Source: Psettodes erumei (lineage: Eukaryota > Chordata > Actinopteri > Pleuronectiformes > Psettodidae). Taken from it: a stretch of 64,000 nucleotides of DNA. Numbering within the stretch: the first letter of the stretch is position 1; every line of letters begins with the position of its first letter. Positions 34,001-47,300 of the stretch are shown one piece after another. Where the stretch lies: NCBI GenBank assembly GCA_016785225.1, contig JAFBJZ010000372.1:335920-399919 (forward strand). The letters run 5' to 3'. A model generated the notes under the pieces. It saw only the letters and a list, made by a program, of their open reading frames with translations. It ran no database searches and was not told where the DNA came from. The position numbers were made by a program, and so were the translations under genes.

Positions 34001-36935
34001 CTGGGATTTAATGTGTTAAAAATAAAAAAAAAAAAAATTATATTTTTTCATGTCGAAAAATCATGAAAAAAAATAATATATACTATGTCTGAAAAAAAAA
34101 AAAATGACCAAAAATTTTTAAGTATAAAAAAAAATTTTTTTTGTCCTAAAAAATGCCTAAAAACATCAGAGAATGGTATTTCATGAACATTCCCTGGGAT
34201 TTAAATGTGTTAAAATGAAAAAAAAAAAATTATGTTTTTTTCATGTCAAAAAATCATGAAAAAAACGACATAGTATACTGTCTGAAAAAAAAAAAAAATG
34301 ACCAAAAATTTTTTTTTTGTCCTAAAAAACACAGGAAAATGCCTAAAAAAACATCAGAGAATGGTATTTCATGAACATTCCTGGGATTTAATGTGTTAAA
34401 AAAAAAAAAAATTATGTTTTTCATGTCAAAAAATCATGAAAATGAAAAAACTACATATAACTATGTCTCAAAAACCCGAAAAATGACCAAAAAATTTTTT
34501 GTCCTAAAAACACAGGAAAATGCCTAAAACATCAGAGAATGGTATTTCATGAACATTCCTGGGATTTAATGTAAAAAAAAAAAAAAAAATTATATTTTTT
34601 CATGTCAAAAAAATCATGAAAAAAAAACTACATAGTACTATGTCTGAAAAAAACCAAAAAAATGACCAAAAAAAATTTTTTGTCCTAAAAACACAGGAAA
34701 ATGCCTAAAAACATCAGAGAATGGTATTTCATGAACATTCCCTGGGATTTAATGTGTTAAAAATGAAAAAAAAATTATGTTTTTTCATGTCAAAAAATCA
34801 CGAAAAAACGACATAGTATACTATGTCTGAAAAACCAAAAAATGACCAAAAAAATTTTTTGTCCTAAAAACACAGGAAAATGCCTAAAAACATCAGAGAA
34901 TGGTATTTCATGAACATTCCCTGGGATTTAATGTGTTAAAAATGAAAAAAAAAAATTATGTTTTTTCATGTCGAAAAATCATGAAAAAACGACATAGTAT
35001 ACTATGTCTCGAAAAACCAAAAAAATGACCAAAAAATTTTTTTTGTCCTAAAAACACAGGAAAATGCCTAAAAACATCAGAGAATGGTATTTCATGAACA
35101 TTCCTGGGATTTAATGTGTTAAAAATGAAAAAAAAAATTATGTTTTTTCATGTCGAAAAATCATGAAAAAAATACATACTATGTATGTCTGAAAAAACCC
35201 GAAAAATGAAAAAAAAAAAATTTTTGTCCTAAAAAACACAGGAAAATGCCTAAAAACACAGGAAAAAACATCAGAGAATGGTATTTCATGAACATTCCCT
35301 GGGATTTAATGTGTTAAAAATGAAAAAAAAAAATTATGTTTTTTCATGTCGAAAAATCATGAAAAAACGACATAGTATACTATGTCTGAAAAACCAAAAA
35401 AATGACCAAAAAAATTTTTTTTTCTAAAAACACAGGAAAATGCCTAAAAACATCAGAGAATGGTATTTCATGAACATTCCCTGGGATTTAATGTGTTAAA
35501 AATGAAAAAAAAAAATTATGTTTTTCATGTCAAAAAATCATGAAAAAAAAATGACAGTAACTATGTCTCAAAAACCAAAAAAATGACCCAAAAAATTTTT
35601 GTCCTAAAAACACAGGAAAATGCCTAAAAACATCAGAGAATGGTATTTCATGAACATTCTCTGGGATTTAATGTGTTAAAAATGAAAAAAAAAATTATGT
35701 TTTTTCATGTCGAAAAATCATGAAAAAAAAAAACATAGTATACTATGTCTGAAAAAACCAAAAAAATGACCAAAAAAAATTTTTTTTCTAAAAACACAGG
35801 AAAATGCCTAAAAACATCAGAGAATGGTATTTCATGAACATTCCCTGGGATTTAATGTGTTAAAAATGAAAAAAAAAATTATGTTTTTTCATGTCAAAAA
35901 ATCATGAAAAAACGACATAGTATACTATGTCTGAAAAACCCAAAAAATGACCAAAAAATTTTTTTGTCCTAAACACACAGGAAAATGCCTAAAAACATCA
36001 GAGAATGGTATTTCATGAACATTCCCTAGGATTTAATGTGTTAAAAATGAAAAAAAAAATTATGTTTTTCATGTCAAAAAAAATGACAGTAACTATGTCT
36101 CAAAAACCCGAAAAATGACCCAAAAATTTTTTGTCCTAAAAACACAGGAAAATGACTAAAAACATCAGGGAATGGTATTTCATGAACATTCCCTGGGATT
36201 TAATGTGTTAAAAATGAAAAAAAAAAATTATGTTTTTTCATGTCATGAAAAAACGACATAGTAACTATATCAAAAACCAAAAAATGACTAAAAAAATTTT
36301 TTTTTTCTAAAAACACAGGAAAATGCCTAAAAACATCAGAGAATGGTATTTCATGAACATTCCCTGGGATTTAATGTGTTAAAAATGAAAAAAAAAATTA
36401 TGTTTTTTCATGTCGAAAAATCATGAAAAAACGACATAGTATACTATGTCTGAAAAACCAAAAAAATGACCAAAAAAAATTTTTTTTCCTAAAAACACAG
36501 GAAAATGCCTAAAAACATCAGAGAATGGTATTTCATGAACATTCCCTGGGATTTAATGTGTTAAAAATGAAAAAAAATTATATTTTTTCATGTCAAAAAA
36601 TCATGAAAAAAAATGACATAATATAGTATGTCTCAAAAAAAAATGGCCAAAAATGACCAAAAAAAATTTTTGTCCTAAAAACACAGGAAAATGCCTAAAA
36701 ACATCAGAGAATGGTATTTCATGAACATTCCCTAGGATTTAATGTGTGTAAAAAAAATGAAAAAAAAAATTATGTTTTTTAACATGTCACAAAATCATGA
36801 AAAAAAAATGACATAGTATACTATGTCTCAAAAAATGGCCAAAAAGTTCAAAAAAATTTTTTTTTCCTAAAAACACAAAATGCCTAAAAACATCAGAGAA
36901 TGGTATTTCATGAACATTCCCTGGGATGCAAAATG
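31050..36935. repeat. A/T-rich tandem satellite, about 182-bp unit, about 33 copies
   Basis: The core ACATCAGAGAATGG (with small variants) recurs 33 times by eye between about 31063 and 36892, a mean spacing of 182 bp. Each unit runs through CATGAACATTCC, TTTAATGTGTT, an A-run, TTTTTTCATGTC, AATCATGAAAAA, a CATAGTATACTATG palindrome, ATGACCAAAAA, TTTTTTGTCC and AAAACACAGGAAAATGCC. Length differences are mostly in A and T runs. Units at the left edge (31.06-32.0 kb) are divergent and carry CATAATGGAGTATGT in place of the palindrome; units from about 33 to 36.7 kb are more uniform. The short ORFs inside are not genes. Confidence 0.95.
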
Positions 36936-37326
36936 TGTTAAAAAGTCTAGTGTTCATGAAACACTATTCTTTGATGAGGTGGGCGTTTTTGAAATGTTTG
37001 TTTGATATGTTTAGCATCTTTACATCACAGTACAGTAAGGCATTTTTTCATGATTTTAACATGGTAAAATATGATCATTGTTTGCAGTTCAAACACATTT
37101 TTCAACACATTTTTTGCTCTGTAGTATCCATAAAACACTCTTCTTTGAATTGATTTTGCATTTTATGATTTTTTTTTTATTGTTTCGGCACATTATTCGT
37201 AAAAATGGTTAAAAAAAGACATTTTCATTATAAAATATAAAATGTCTAAAAAATGCACAAAATATCATATTGTAGTACGTCAAACATAGATTACCTTAAA
37301 AATATGTCATTGTTCTATGACAGAAA
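36936..37326. other. A/T-rich transition between satellite and ech1 copy 2
   Basis: Related in composition to the satellite (TTCATGAAACAC, CATTTTTTCATGATTTTAACATG) but without a regular period. It may be decayed array or the original flank. No coding exon seen. Confidence 0.5.
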
Positions 37327-38345
37327 TTCCATCTGTACTGTATGACATCAGTAGGCCAGATTATGAATTAAGGCTCGATTGCTTTCCACACATCGATGAA
37401 AGCAAAGAACTAACACTTGGTGACAACACCATAACTTTAATTTGCAAATGTCATTTAATTGGACCCAGTACATCTCACATTTTGAAATTCTCTGCATATC
37501 TCCTCTCCAGCCGAGTGTTTGCAGATAAGGATGCCATGATGACTGCAGCATTGGAGATGGCCGGGGAGATTGTTCGTCACAGCCCTCTTGCTTTTTTCCA
37601 GTCACTGAATTTCATTACAACCTTGGTCATCCTTTGTCAGGCCACGTGGAACATGAGCATGCTTCAGACTCAAGATGTGATCAAATCAGCTCAGGCCGCC
37701 ATGGAGAAGAAGAGTCCTAAGACAGTGACTTTCTCCAAACTCTGAACCTCAGTTCAGATGTAAGATTCATTTCTCCAATGGGGCCTTTCTCTGGGTTGGA
37801 GAACCACGTGTTGTTCTGTCGGTTCTACGATGAGCATGTAACACGATATCTGGTAATCAGTGGCCATTTGGCGATGATGTAATGAGGTTTAAAGAGAAGG
37901 AGGCTTGAAGCACTGGTGACAATGTTATAGGAGTAGATGGGCTTTGTTTGCTCAGACCTGCATCGTTGCTTGGGTGGAAAAGCCTCCAACAGAGCATTTT
38001 GCAAACGCTTTCTATCTTGTTAAGGGTTAAAACTGTCAGTCGTGCGGAATCAGAACCATAACTAATAGTTTAATATCTTCTCTCTGCTGACCAGTGATCT
38101 CTTACAAACTGTCAGAACCCAGTTGCACTGCATTTCCCAAAATGCTGTGTATTGACCTGAGAATCCATCTGCAGTTGGTCTGTTTAGGCATCAGGAATGT
38201 GCAGAGGACTGAGCTGAAGTATCCTTTGTAATCTCACTTCCTACACCTTTTCTTTAAAATACAGTAAGTGATTCAGTCTACAAAACTAGATTCCAATAAT
38301 TTAAATGCTTTATTGATAAAACTTTACAAATGAAGTTAAATTTAC
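37327..38345 (+). pseudogene. ech1: Partial duplicate of the ech1 3' end (end of intron 8, fused exons 9-10, 3' UTR)
   Basis: Matches 29981-31045. It has the intron 8 acceptor (CCTCTCCAG ending at 37511) and the first part of exon 9 (CGAGTGTTTGCAGATAAGG...). A deletion then removes the rest of exon 9 and most of intron 9, joining directly to the end of intron 9, exon 10 and the 3' UTR. Exons 1-8 are absent. The frame from the exon 9 acceptor through the former intron to exon 10 remains open (TGA at 37743-37745), ending in FSKL. The piece of exon 9 coding for VAVQGTKINLIYARDHSVAE is lost, so a normal enzyme is unlikely. About 70 bp near 37370-37440 is longer than in copy 1. Use as an alternative last exon of ech1 is possible but not shown. 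Confidence 0.85.
38309..38314 (-). other. cep295: cep295 polyadenylation signal
   Basis: AATAAA on the minus strand, 56 nt after the cep295 stop codon, implying a very short 3' UTR. It lies inside the segment shared with the flank downstream of ech1. Confidence 0.65.
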
Positions 38346-38369
38346 AACTTAAAACTTGAACAAATTCAG

Positions 38370-41300
38370 TCACTGTCGAGTCTGCTTGGCACGAAGCTTC
38401 TGCAAGGTTTTCTGTGAAGAGATGGATGGGAAAAAAGAAAAATCATTTCAGTCTCAATTCAAACAACTGCTGTAACATAGTTTGGTGCCTACAGGTGAGA
38501 TTTTTTTTTTTACCTTGTGGAATTCCTTGGCCTTCAGTCTGTTTTTCGCATAAGCTTCCTGTCTGCTCCTGATTGTTTTCTGATGCTTCACCTCCTCCAG
38601 CTGGTCGTACAGCCTGTAGGAAAATAAAACCCTGGCTGAAAGTTCTGGATTTTGTTTTAATGTTTAAAGCATTAAAAAAAAAAAAAAATCACTGTAAAAA
38701 ACTTAAGCTAATGATATTCTTAAAAGTACCTCTGAGTTCTCTGGTGCATCTCAGAAACATCCCGTTTCCTTTGCTCTGCTGTGTAGCTCATCCCCCAATT
38801 TACCTCTTTTGGCTGGGAATCATTCACTGAGGGAAAACAGGAAAAGTGAGGTTTTGTGAAATGCCAAATAAATGACTAGTACAGGCTCACATTTCACACA
38901 ACACCGATTAATGGCTGCTGTTTAAAAGCACCAAAAAACAGGTTCTTACTGAAGCTTAAAAACAAACAAACAAAAGAAACACACACACCAGTACAATATA
39001 AATATACTTAGCCATCAGGTATCAAAACATCATGAAAGATGCCATAGCATGGTAAGGCATCTATACCAAAAAATAGTGCATATCAGAAAACTATGTGCCA
39101 ATGTAGATACATAGATGATAGGCCAATATCATCTGATAATCCAAGTTATTTGCATCAATCAGTGAAATGGTATAAGAGTTAAGATACCTGGAGGTGGAAT
39201 CTGGGGCTTCTTCTTCTGCTGGTGCTGCTGCTGCTCCTCAGCCTGTCCTCCCATTGACTTGTTGTTAGGCTTAGGTTCAGGCTTAGCCTTTGCCGTACAG
39301 GAGGCTGGTTGGGATTCTTCAGCTTTAGCCTTCTCTCTGGCTTCAGACGAAGCTTTGAACTCAGGTTGAATCTTAGCAAGAGACGCTTTGGCTTTGATGC
39401 CTTCCACCCTGCGGGATGATCTCTGGAGCAGAGCTCCACGCTTCTGTCGGTTCACTTCCTGCAGGCCTTTGCTGGGACCCCACTGAATGTCCAGGAACAT
39501 CACTAAATGTGGGGAGGGAAGGAATGGAGGGCTTACTTTTCACAAGTTTACAAAGTTGTGAATGAAAAGTGATGCAAGAATAGAATATACATTTCATTTA
39601 ATTGAGCTTCCCCACAGCCAGTGATGTCATCCACGTTGCATGTGTGTGCAGTCTCATATTTTGAGTTGGATTTCAGTTTCACTGATTTTACCTGGATGCG
39701 TTTGGTCCTTGTCCTCTAGCAGCCCCTCTGGTAAAAACATGGATTCAGACCCCTACATGAGACAATGTTGAGAGATCAGAGATGCATGCAGCTGAAGTCT
39801 AAAAGTCAACATGTATAGGCAGTCAGTTGCAGCATGTCAAACAGATATTTACGTACCTCTGTCTCTTGGCCTTTCGTTCTTTCCTCTCTCACCCCATCTG
39901 GATTTTTGTCTTTCCAAAGTTCCTCTTCCTCGGTGATGATGGACTCTTGGTCCTGCAATGTGGTGTCTGTCAGACTCACTAGTGTTATCTCTGACTGCTC
40001 CAGGATCCCCTTCTCACTGGCTGCTTCCTGATATCCAGGGAAAGATGAAAAAAGTACACAACTCAGCCAATCACAAATGTCATAAAGACAACAATCTTTA
40101 CAATCATCTCTCTCATTTCCCAAAATAATCTGTGACCTTCTCTACAAATAACTTGCAGTATTAGCAAGACAGAGTGTTAGTGCTTGTAATGGGCGTGTAT
40201 GTGTTTTTTGGTCTTTTAATGTCTGAAAGGTAAATTTTCTTAAAACAAAAACTACTTATACCAATATCTTATCTGACACAGGAACATCATTCCTCAGGTT
40301 TGAACTCTGCTCAGACTTCAGTTCTTCGGCACAGAGGTCGCTGAAGGAGACCAAAGCTCGAGGCCTTTCAGAAATCCAGCCCTTCTCTGCAGTCAATGTC
40401 GCGGCCTGCGGCACGCCCAGAGCATGCGTTTCATCGCCCACAGTTAAATATGACAGACTCAGCGCCGTTTGCTCCACATCTGTCTTCCCGGTGTCTTCCA
40501 GCATGAGGACAGATTCATGGGGCTGACACTGGTAAGACTCGTGTAAGGAGTCAGTCTCAGTCCGTAGGTGCTCTGGTGATGGTTCAGACTCTTCAGGAGG
40601 CGTGGAAACACTGCGCTCCCCGTCAGCTGGCTGACCTGCAGGAGGGTCAGGCGTTTTGTGTTCGAGCAGATGAAAGGTCATTGAGGGGTCTGCTGTTTCG
40701 TTGTGGGTAACTTCGGCCAGGAGTGGGTGGAATGAGTCTGAGCCTGCGAAAACTAAAAAGAAATGCAAATACTGTGTAAGAAAAAAGGTGACTTTGGCTC
40801 AAAACTAAGCAGCAAAAAAAACCAAACCAAAAACCCTGTATGAACACATCTGTCAACTCGCTTCACATTCCTTGAATCTAAATCCTATTCAGAGAACACA
40901 AGTAAACAGTGTGAATGATGTTCTCCCTCCGTTACCTCACCCTCAGTCCTCTCAGGGCCCAGGTCCAATGCACCCGTTTGTTTTTCACAACTCTGGTCCT
41001 CTGGATGTGGACTGCCCCTCAGCACTGTGGCGCCGTGAGACGAAGCTTCAGGAGGGATTGCTGGGTATGATGGTAAACTGGCCTCAGTTGAGACACCAAG
41101 CTCCACTTGGGTACTTTCAACTACAAGCAGTAGATAAAGCAACAAACTCAAAACCGGAGGGAACAATATTTCAAGAAAGACTGCAACAACCAGTTATTCG
41201 ATTACTTATGACATATTTATCCATTAAATATTTAACATTCAAATACTGCAAAGTACAGGCTAGTATAAGGCTGGACTCTTATTTTTGTCAACCAGCAATT

Positions 41301-44300
41301 TCAAAGATTTTACTGCATGTCAGTTACCCCATACAATCCGTAATGTACCTGAGATTCCACTGGGCTGATCATTATCCAGCTCCCCCACCAGCGGTCTCAT
41401 CCGGCTCTCCTCCTGACCTTCCTCCATCCACGTGGTGGACTGCTCCAGTGCCATCTGACCCATCAGCTGGCCTGCATAAAAGTCCTGCCCACCACTCAGC
41501 CAATAAGAGCTAGACTGATGGGAGAGTCGACCAATCATCCGGCTCAGAGTGGACTCCCATCCACCTTGATCCAAGCTCGTAGAGGCTGGCACACCCAGAA
41601 GCTGACCAATCATGGAAGAGTGAGCCGACGGCTGACCAACCAGTCGCTCCATGGCTGAGTGCCTCTGGTCATCAGCGAGACACGATGACTGGTCTGTCAG
41701 CTGGCCAATCAGAGGCCTGAAAGAGTCCTGCTCTGGGTCCCCAGCTGAGAAGTTCTCCAGGATTGGACTGACTGTATTGTCCATTTCCTGTGGTAAAAAC
41801 AAAACATCAACTGAGTGCTGGGTGTGTTAAAGCAAAAACACTGATCAATATCCATTTGTCAGTTATAATTCTTGACATACAACTATACTCAGAGACAGTG
41901 TCATATGTTTAGATCTACCGACGAAGCTGACAGCTCTAAGTACAAGTTTGTTGTTGTAAACAAGTACTAAAATTTTCCCCAGTGGTGTGTGAGTCTCTGA
42001 CCAGGCCACTTGTCCCTGCTGTGTCTGGGGGCGGAGACCGATGACCTGCAGAGCCTTCATCCTCCCCTCCCTTCTCTGAGACCTGAACCAAAGACTGCTG
42101 TGAAAGTGAAGGTCCAGGTTCCTCCACATACGAGCCATCACTGTCTGAAGAGGAAAAAGATACCACATTAAGACGGTGAAGTATTCTGGTATAAAATACT
42201 GATTAATGTACGAGTGAGTATGGTCCATTTAGACTAGAAGTCTATTGGTCTTAGTCTGGAAAAAGATAATCCATAAATCACTTCCTATAATAATAAAAAT
42301 CCAGTGACAATGTTTGAGAGGTTGTTCATGGTGTTGTATACCTGTGGTTCTCCCTGCAGTGCTGAGGGACACGTTCAGCTCCCTTGTGTATCTGTCGATA
42401 ATGTGCTGGATGCTACTTTCATTAAACAGAGAGTGAACGGCCGCACCAGGACGACCCACAGCCGAGCCGTCCTCAACACAGGAGCTCTGACCGGACGGAG
42501 AGGAGACACTGAGTAGATCTGCTCCCCGTCTGACAGCTGGGGATTTATCTAACGAAGACAAACACATTTAGTCGGTGGTTTAGTGGGTGCAGAAACTCAT
42601 TGTTAAAAGATGGACAAACACACACGTACAGCAGCACTATGGTCCAACTCAGCAGTGCTGAAGCATACTCTAACAGATCCAACAATAAAGCTCCAAATTT
42701 TAAAGTTCATAATCAGATCTCTACTTAATGAGGGGCACTTTGTATTCTAGTATTAAAATATGAATCAACCTCATGGTTAATGTCATTAATCAAAAGTATG
42801 ACAAAGCACCGTGTGATACAAGATTCTCACCGGTGTGTAAGTTTTGCTCAGCATCGGTGGAAATGTAGCTGCCGGTGGAGATGGTGGTGGAGGACCTGTG
42901 TAAAGACTGACACACACACACACACACACAGTGCTCAATATTAATAATTGGGGGGGGTCTTGTGTTTAAGTTCACCATACTGCTGCTTTTTGCGAAAGAC
43001 CTGGTGGATGCAGACAGACTCACCGAGCTCAGTTCAAGTGTAGAAACCATCATGAAATGTACTTTGAATACACTTCAGGTTCAGTCATTTTACATCATCG
43101 CTCAATACAAAGAAACATTCTCACACACACGTCATACAGGCACAGACACACAAAAAGACATACACATCATACAGGCACACACAGAAAAAAAAAGCTTCTC
43201 AAGCATAATCATAGGCTCAGACAGATATTGCCCAAGTGCTCAGATTTGGCTAGTTTTCATCATTGATCCACAAGCTGTGAATCTCAGAGGGGTTTAAAAA
43301 CAATGAATGACTGAGCCAACATGTAACCATAACCAATGCTAATGAAACGTCATCTGCAGTAGAGAGCAGATGGACCCTCTTTCACTGCACACTCGCTGAA
43401 CTGTTTCTTCCCTTGTAACGTTCTCATTAGTCTTGGCTGCAGATGTTTATCATAAGAGTAATGACTTGTCCCAAGGGAGGAAAAGAGCAGCTGGTATTGT
43501 AAAACTTCAGTGGCCAGGTTACCTCCGTGGGCGATCTGTAGCTCGTGACTGCAGGACCGGAGGAGTCGGCTCCTCTCCCAGAGTCAGAGGACAGTGGTGA
43601 GATGATTCTCGGGACTGAATCTGGAAAACAATGTTCCAACCAAGGGGAAATACCTTCATTTTCATTCTCTTGTTTTGTTTTCTTTTAATTCAAATGCTAA
43701 ATTTGCCCTGCCAGTCTGTATTTTGAATCATGACTCTTCACCTGCCTTCTACATACCAGACTGTGCTGATTCTGGAGATGATCCTGTCCCCATCAGCAGT
43801 CTCTCTCTCCAAATAAGATCGCTGGATCTCCTCAAGCTTGTCCCAGAGCTGGGTGGTCTCTCTGCAGTTTGCTTCTCACTGCTGGACACAGAGGTTGTCT
43901 GCAGAGTTCTGTCTGAGGCCACGGATGAATCGGATTCCTCCTGCGTATCTACAGTGTGGGAAGGAAACTTCACACTGTCCCCCAGGCCTGGATGTAGGAA
44001 ACAGTCAGATCAACTCATTCCTCTCCATGACTTGACGCTGTTACTGATGCGTTTCTGGGGCTTAGTCTACCTGTGACTTGGCTGATGTTGACTGGCGTCT
44101 CCACCTCTGGAATCACACTGAGCTCATGTTGCTGAGACATCAGGTCCATGTCTCCCAGCCTAACGCGAGTCACCGGTGGCTTCCCTGCTCGAGGAAGAAG
44201 TCCCGCAGGGGGGACTGAGACTGGAGCAGATCCAGCCGCAACACTGGTCTGAGCGATGTGATCTTAAAAAAACAAAACAAAAACAAACTACTTTAATATT

Positions 44301-47300
44301 GAATAAATGAATGGTTCAATTTAAATTTAAGTGTAAGCCAGCAATTGCATTTTAATGCCACAACATAAAAACATGTTTTAACAGTAAATGTATCAATCCA
44401 ATTAATTTTGATAGCCAGTACTGCACAAAACAGCAGGAGGTGACATGGTACTTACCTGTCCCTGGAGATCATTAAGACATTCTGATCATAAACTGCTCAA
44501 TAAATTAAGTGGAAATTGCATCAAACATGTCAGTTACCCGTCTCGCCATTGCTGGACATCATCTGCTGCGGGGAGCCATCTTTCTCCTGAGGGTCTTCTA
44601 GGTGTGATAGAGTTCCTCCGTTACACTGCTCTATAGCTCTCAGCAGGGATGAGAGTAATCTGAGGCGAGTCTGACCGATGTTCTCCGAAGCCACCGCCTC
44701 GCTGGCAGCCGCCGGGACTGCCTGCATGTGACAAAGTAACGGCAAAGTTGGTTTTTGATGTTGCAATATTCAGAAAAGGCACTTGAGCAGAATTGACCCT
44801 GGAAGTCAAACATTTCAGCTCCATTAGATTTGTCTATTGTATAGTCCCTTCACTCACTTGTGTGTCAGTATGAATCAGAGCCTGCAACGTCTCCTTCTGG
44901 CACCTTATCTGCTCCATCTCCATTTCTTGTCTCTCTCGCTGCTCTTCCTGTCTGTGCCTCGCCTCTTCTTGCTGCCTCTGCTGCAGCGCCACAGCCTCCT
45001 TCTGCTCCAGCACACGTTTCTGAAGCTCCTCTAGCTCTCGCCTCTGCTTCTCCACATCGTCTCCCCTGGAGCTCAAAGACGCCGTCTGCAGGGAACCACG
45101 CGGCGAGGCCCGAGGTTTAACCTCCGTATGGTCTGGAACCGGCGGGGCACCCGCTGTGATGCTGGGACTGGCAGCTCGGATGGGATCAGAGGCTGGTTGG
45201 AAGGGGACGGTTGTCGAGTGATGTTGTGATGGTTTATGAGGCAGAGTTTCTATGGTTAGTGCGGAGGGTTTCACTCTCTCTGGAAGGTGCTCCATTACTC
45301 TCGCCATTATGTTATCAGTCAGCCAGGTTGTGACGTCCCGTCTCTGGAACCCAGAACTATTCGAACCAGCTTCCACTTCATCTGGCACCAACTTGGATTC
45401 AAAACTCAAAATGGAGCCAGGAAGGTGGGAGGGAGAAGCCAGCATGTCAGACTCTCTCGTGGGAACTTCCACAGAGGGGATGTGGTGTATTATGGAGGTA
45501 TGACAGCACTGCAGGAGCTGTAGGAAGTTGTGGAGGAGTTGGAAGATGCGCAGACCGAGTGTTGTGCCGCAGCGGGTGACTGAGGCCTGGAGGCATGAGA
45601 GCGGCCAGCGGCGATGTGGAGGTCATGTTGTAGCGAATTCGTAAAGCTCGCTGGTATTCCTCCAGACGCTGCCGAGCCACTTCCACAGACCTCTGGTGAA
45701 TTCTACAATAAAAAGGTTGAGGATTTTAGATGTTTTTAAAATACCAACCATCAAACATTCCTCAAGAGGATTTGCCTTCAGTACAGCGTGAAATCTTCTC
45801 TCCTCAGATGCATTCTTGGATTAATTTGTGAGGCAAATACAGTGAAGATTAAAAGTTACACCGTACAGATGAAGGATGACATAGGTTAATCAAGATGTTT
45901 TAAAACATACCTGTTTTGTTCCAACAGTCGTTGTTGGTATTCTCTAATTTTTCTGGTGTGGCCATCTTCACCTACAGGAAGCTCCAGCTGCAGAGATCAA
46001 AGGTGAAAACAACTATGTCAATGATGTAACTTTACTGGAGTTGAACACACGGTACATGATATACCTTAAAATGATGATTCAATAATGAGAGGAATACTGA
46101 GAATTTTGCCTTTTTTAATGTCAACTTTAAAATTGAGCTGCTCAAAATTTGGATTTAATATCAGATTCCAGCATCATTTTTCAGAGATTCCCCTGGTGTC
46201 AGTCCAACAGAAAACATAACTACAATGATGCTTCCTAACAAATATGAATGGCCATATAAAGAAATAGGAAAAAAAGACAAATGAGAATTGTTTTCAAACT
46301 TAACCAACCTCATTGGCTAGACCAGAGGCGACTTCCTGATCACGGACAGGTATGTCTGATTGGTTAATAGGCACTTCCTGGGTCACAGCAGCCTTCAGGT
46401 GTTCCCTCTCCTGCTGAGCTTCATGTAGCATCTGCTCCAGTTTGGCCTTCTGCTCTTCCAGCTCCTGGAGCAAAACCACCTGCTGCTGCTTCTCCTTCTC
46501 AAGCTCCTCTTCCTGGACAAAAAAAGAGAAAGGTTTGAAAACAGTGACTGTTGTCAAGCTCTGAGCCTCAACACATTACCTAGAAGATGGATTGTAAATG
46601 CAGTTTGAGACTAGGCTTCAATAATGACCACATATTCAGTTTGAGGAGGGGAAAAAAGTTTGAGGCATTAGTTGCCATAAAGATAATTCAAGTTGAGACT
46701 TTGTGGTTTGCTTTCAAAATGAGAGACCATATAATAAAGCCAGAACAACCAGGTGTTTCTCAACCTGCACATCTTCCTCCTGTGAAATGCAGTCTTCATC
46801 AGAGGATCACCCAGCCCGCTCCGACTGAGACCCCTGTGTTCCTCTGCTGGATATTGATGTTGAACCTCCACCATCCCCCATTACACCCAACTTCACCAAG
46901 CGTTTGACTTCTTCACTACAAACAATCTCCAGTATTTTAACTCCAAAACAGGGAATCAAGCCAAGGCCTGTAGCTAATTCACTGTACTAACAAAAGATAA
47001 CATGTTGCTGTCTGAAAAAGGTATGAGCGCCTTACCCAACATACACACCTGCTTCAGATAAAGGCTGGACTAATTATGTAACAAGGAACACCTGGACCAA
47101 TCACAAAAAACATGAGGCTATTGGGATGAAACCAGACTTAAGTGTTTGTTGTTTAATGTGATGAAATGCAAAAACACAAGTTGCAATCAACTGTCATATC
47201 TGTGACTCGACAAGAAAGTGAGGGTGGATAACTATATACAGTACAAGCATACGTTTTCACTGTACAATAATATAATAAATAACTCTATTCTGTATCATGT

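Noticed and set aside
31050..36935. Regular repeats considered as a CRISPR-like array
   Set aside because: The unit is about 182 bp with no short conserved repeat plus unique spacers, and the genome is vertebrate; it is a tandem satellite.
40872..41513. 213-codon plus-strand ORF
   Set aside because: It runs antisense across cep295 exons 21-22 and the intron between; the minus strand has the recognised protein and splice sites.
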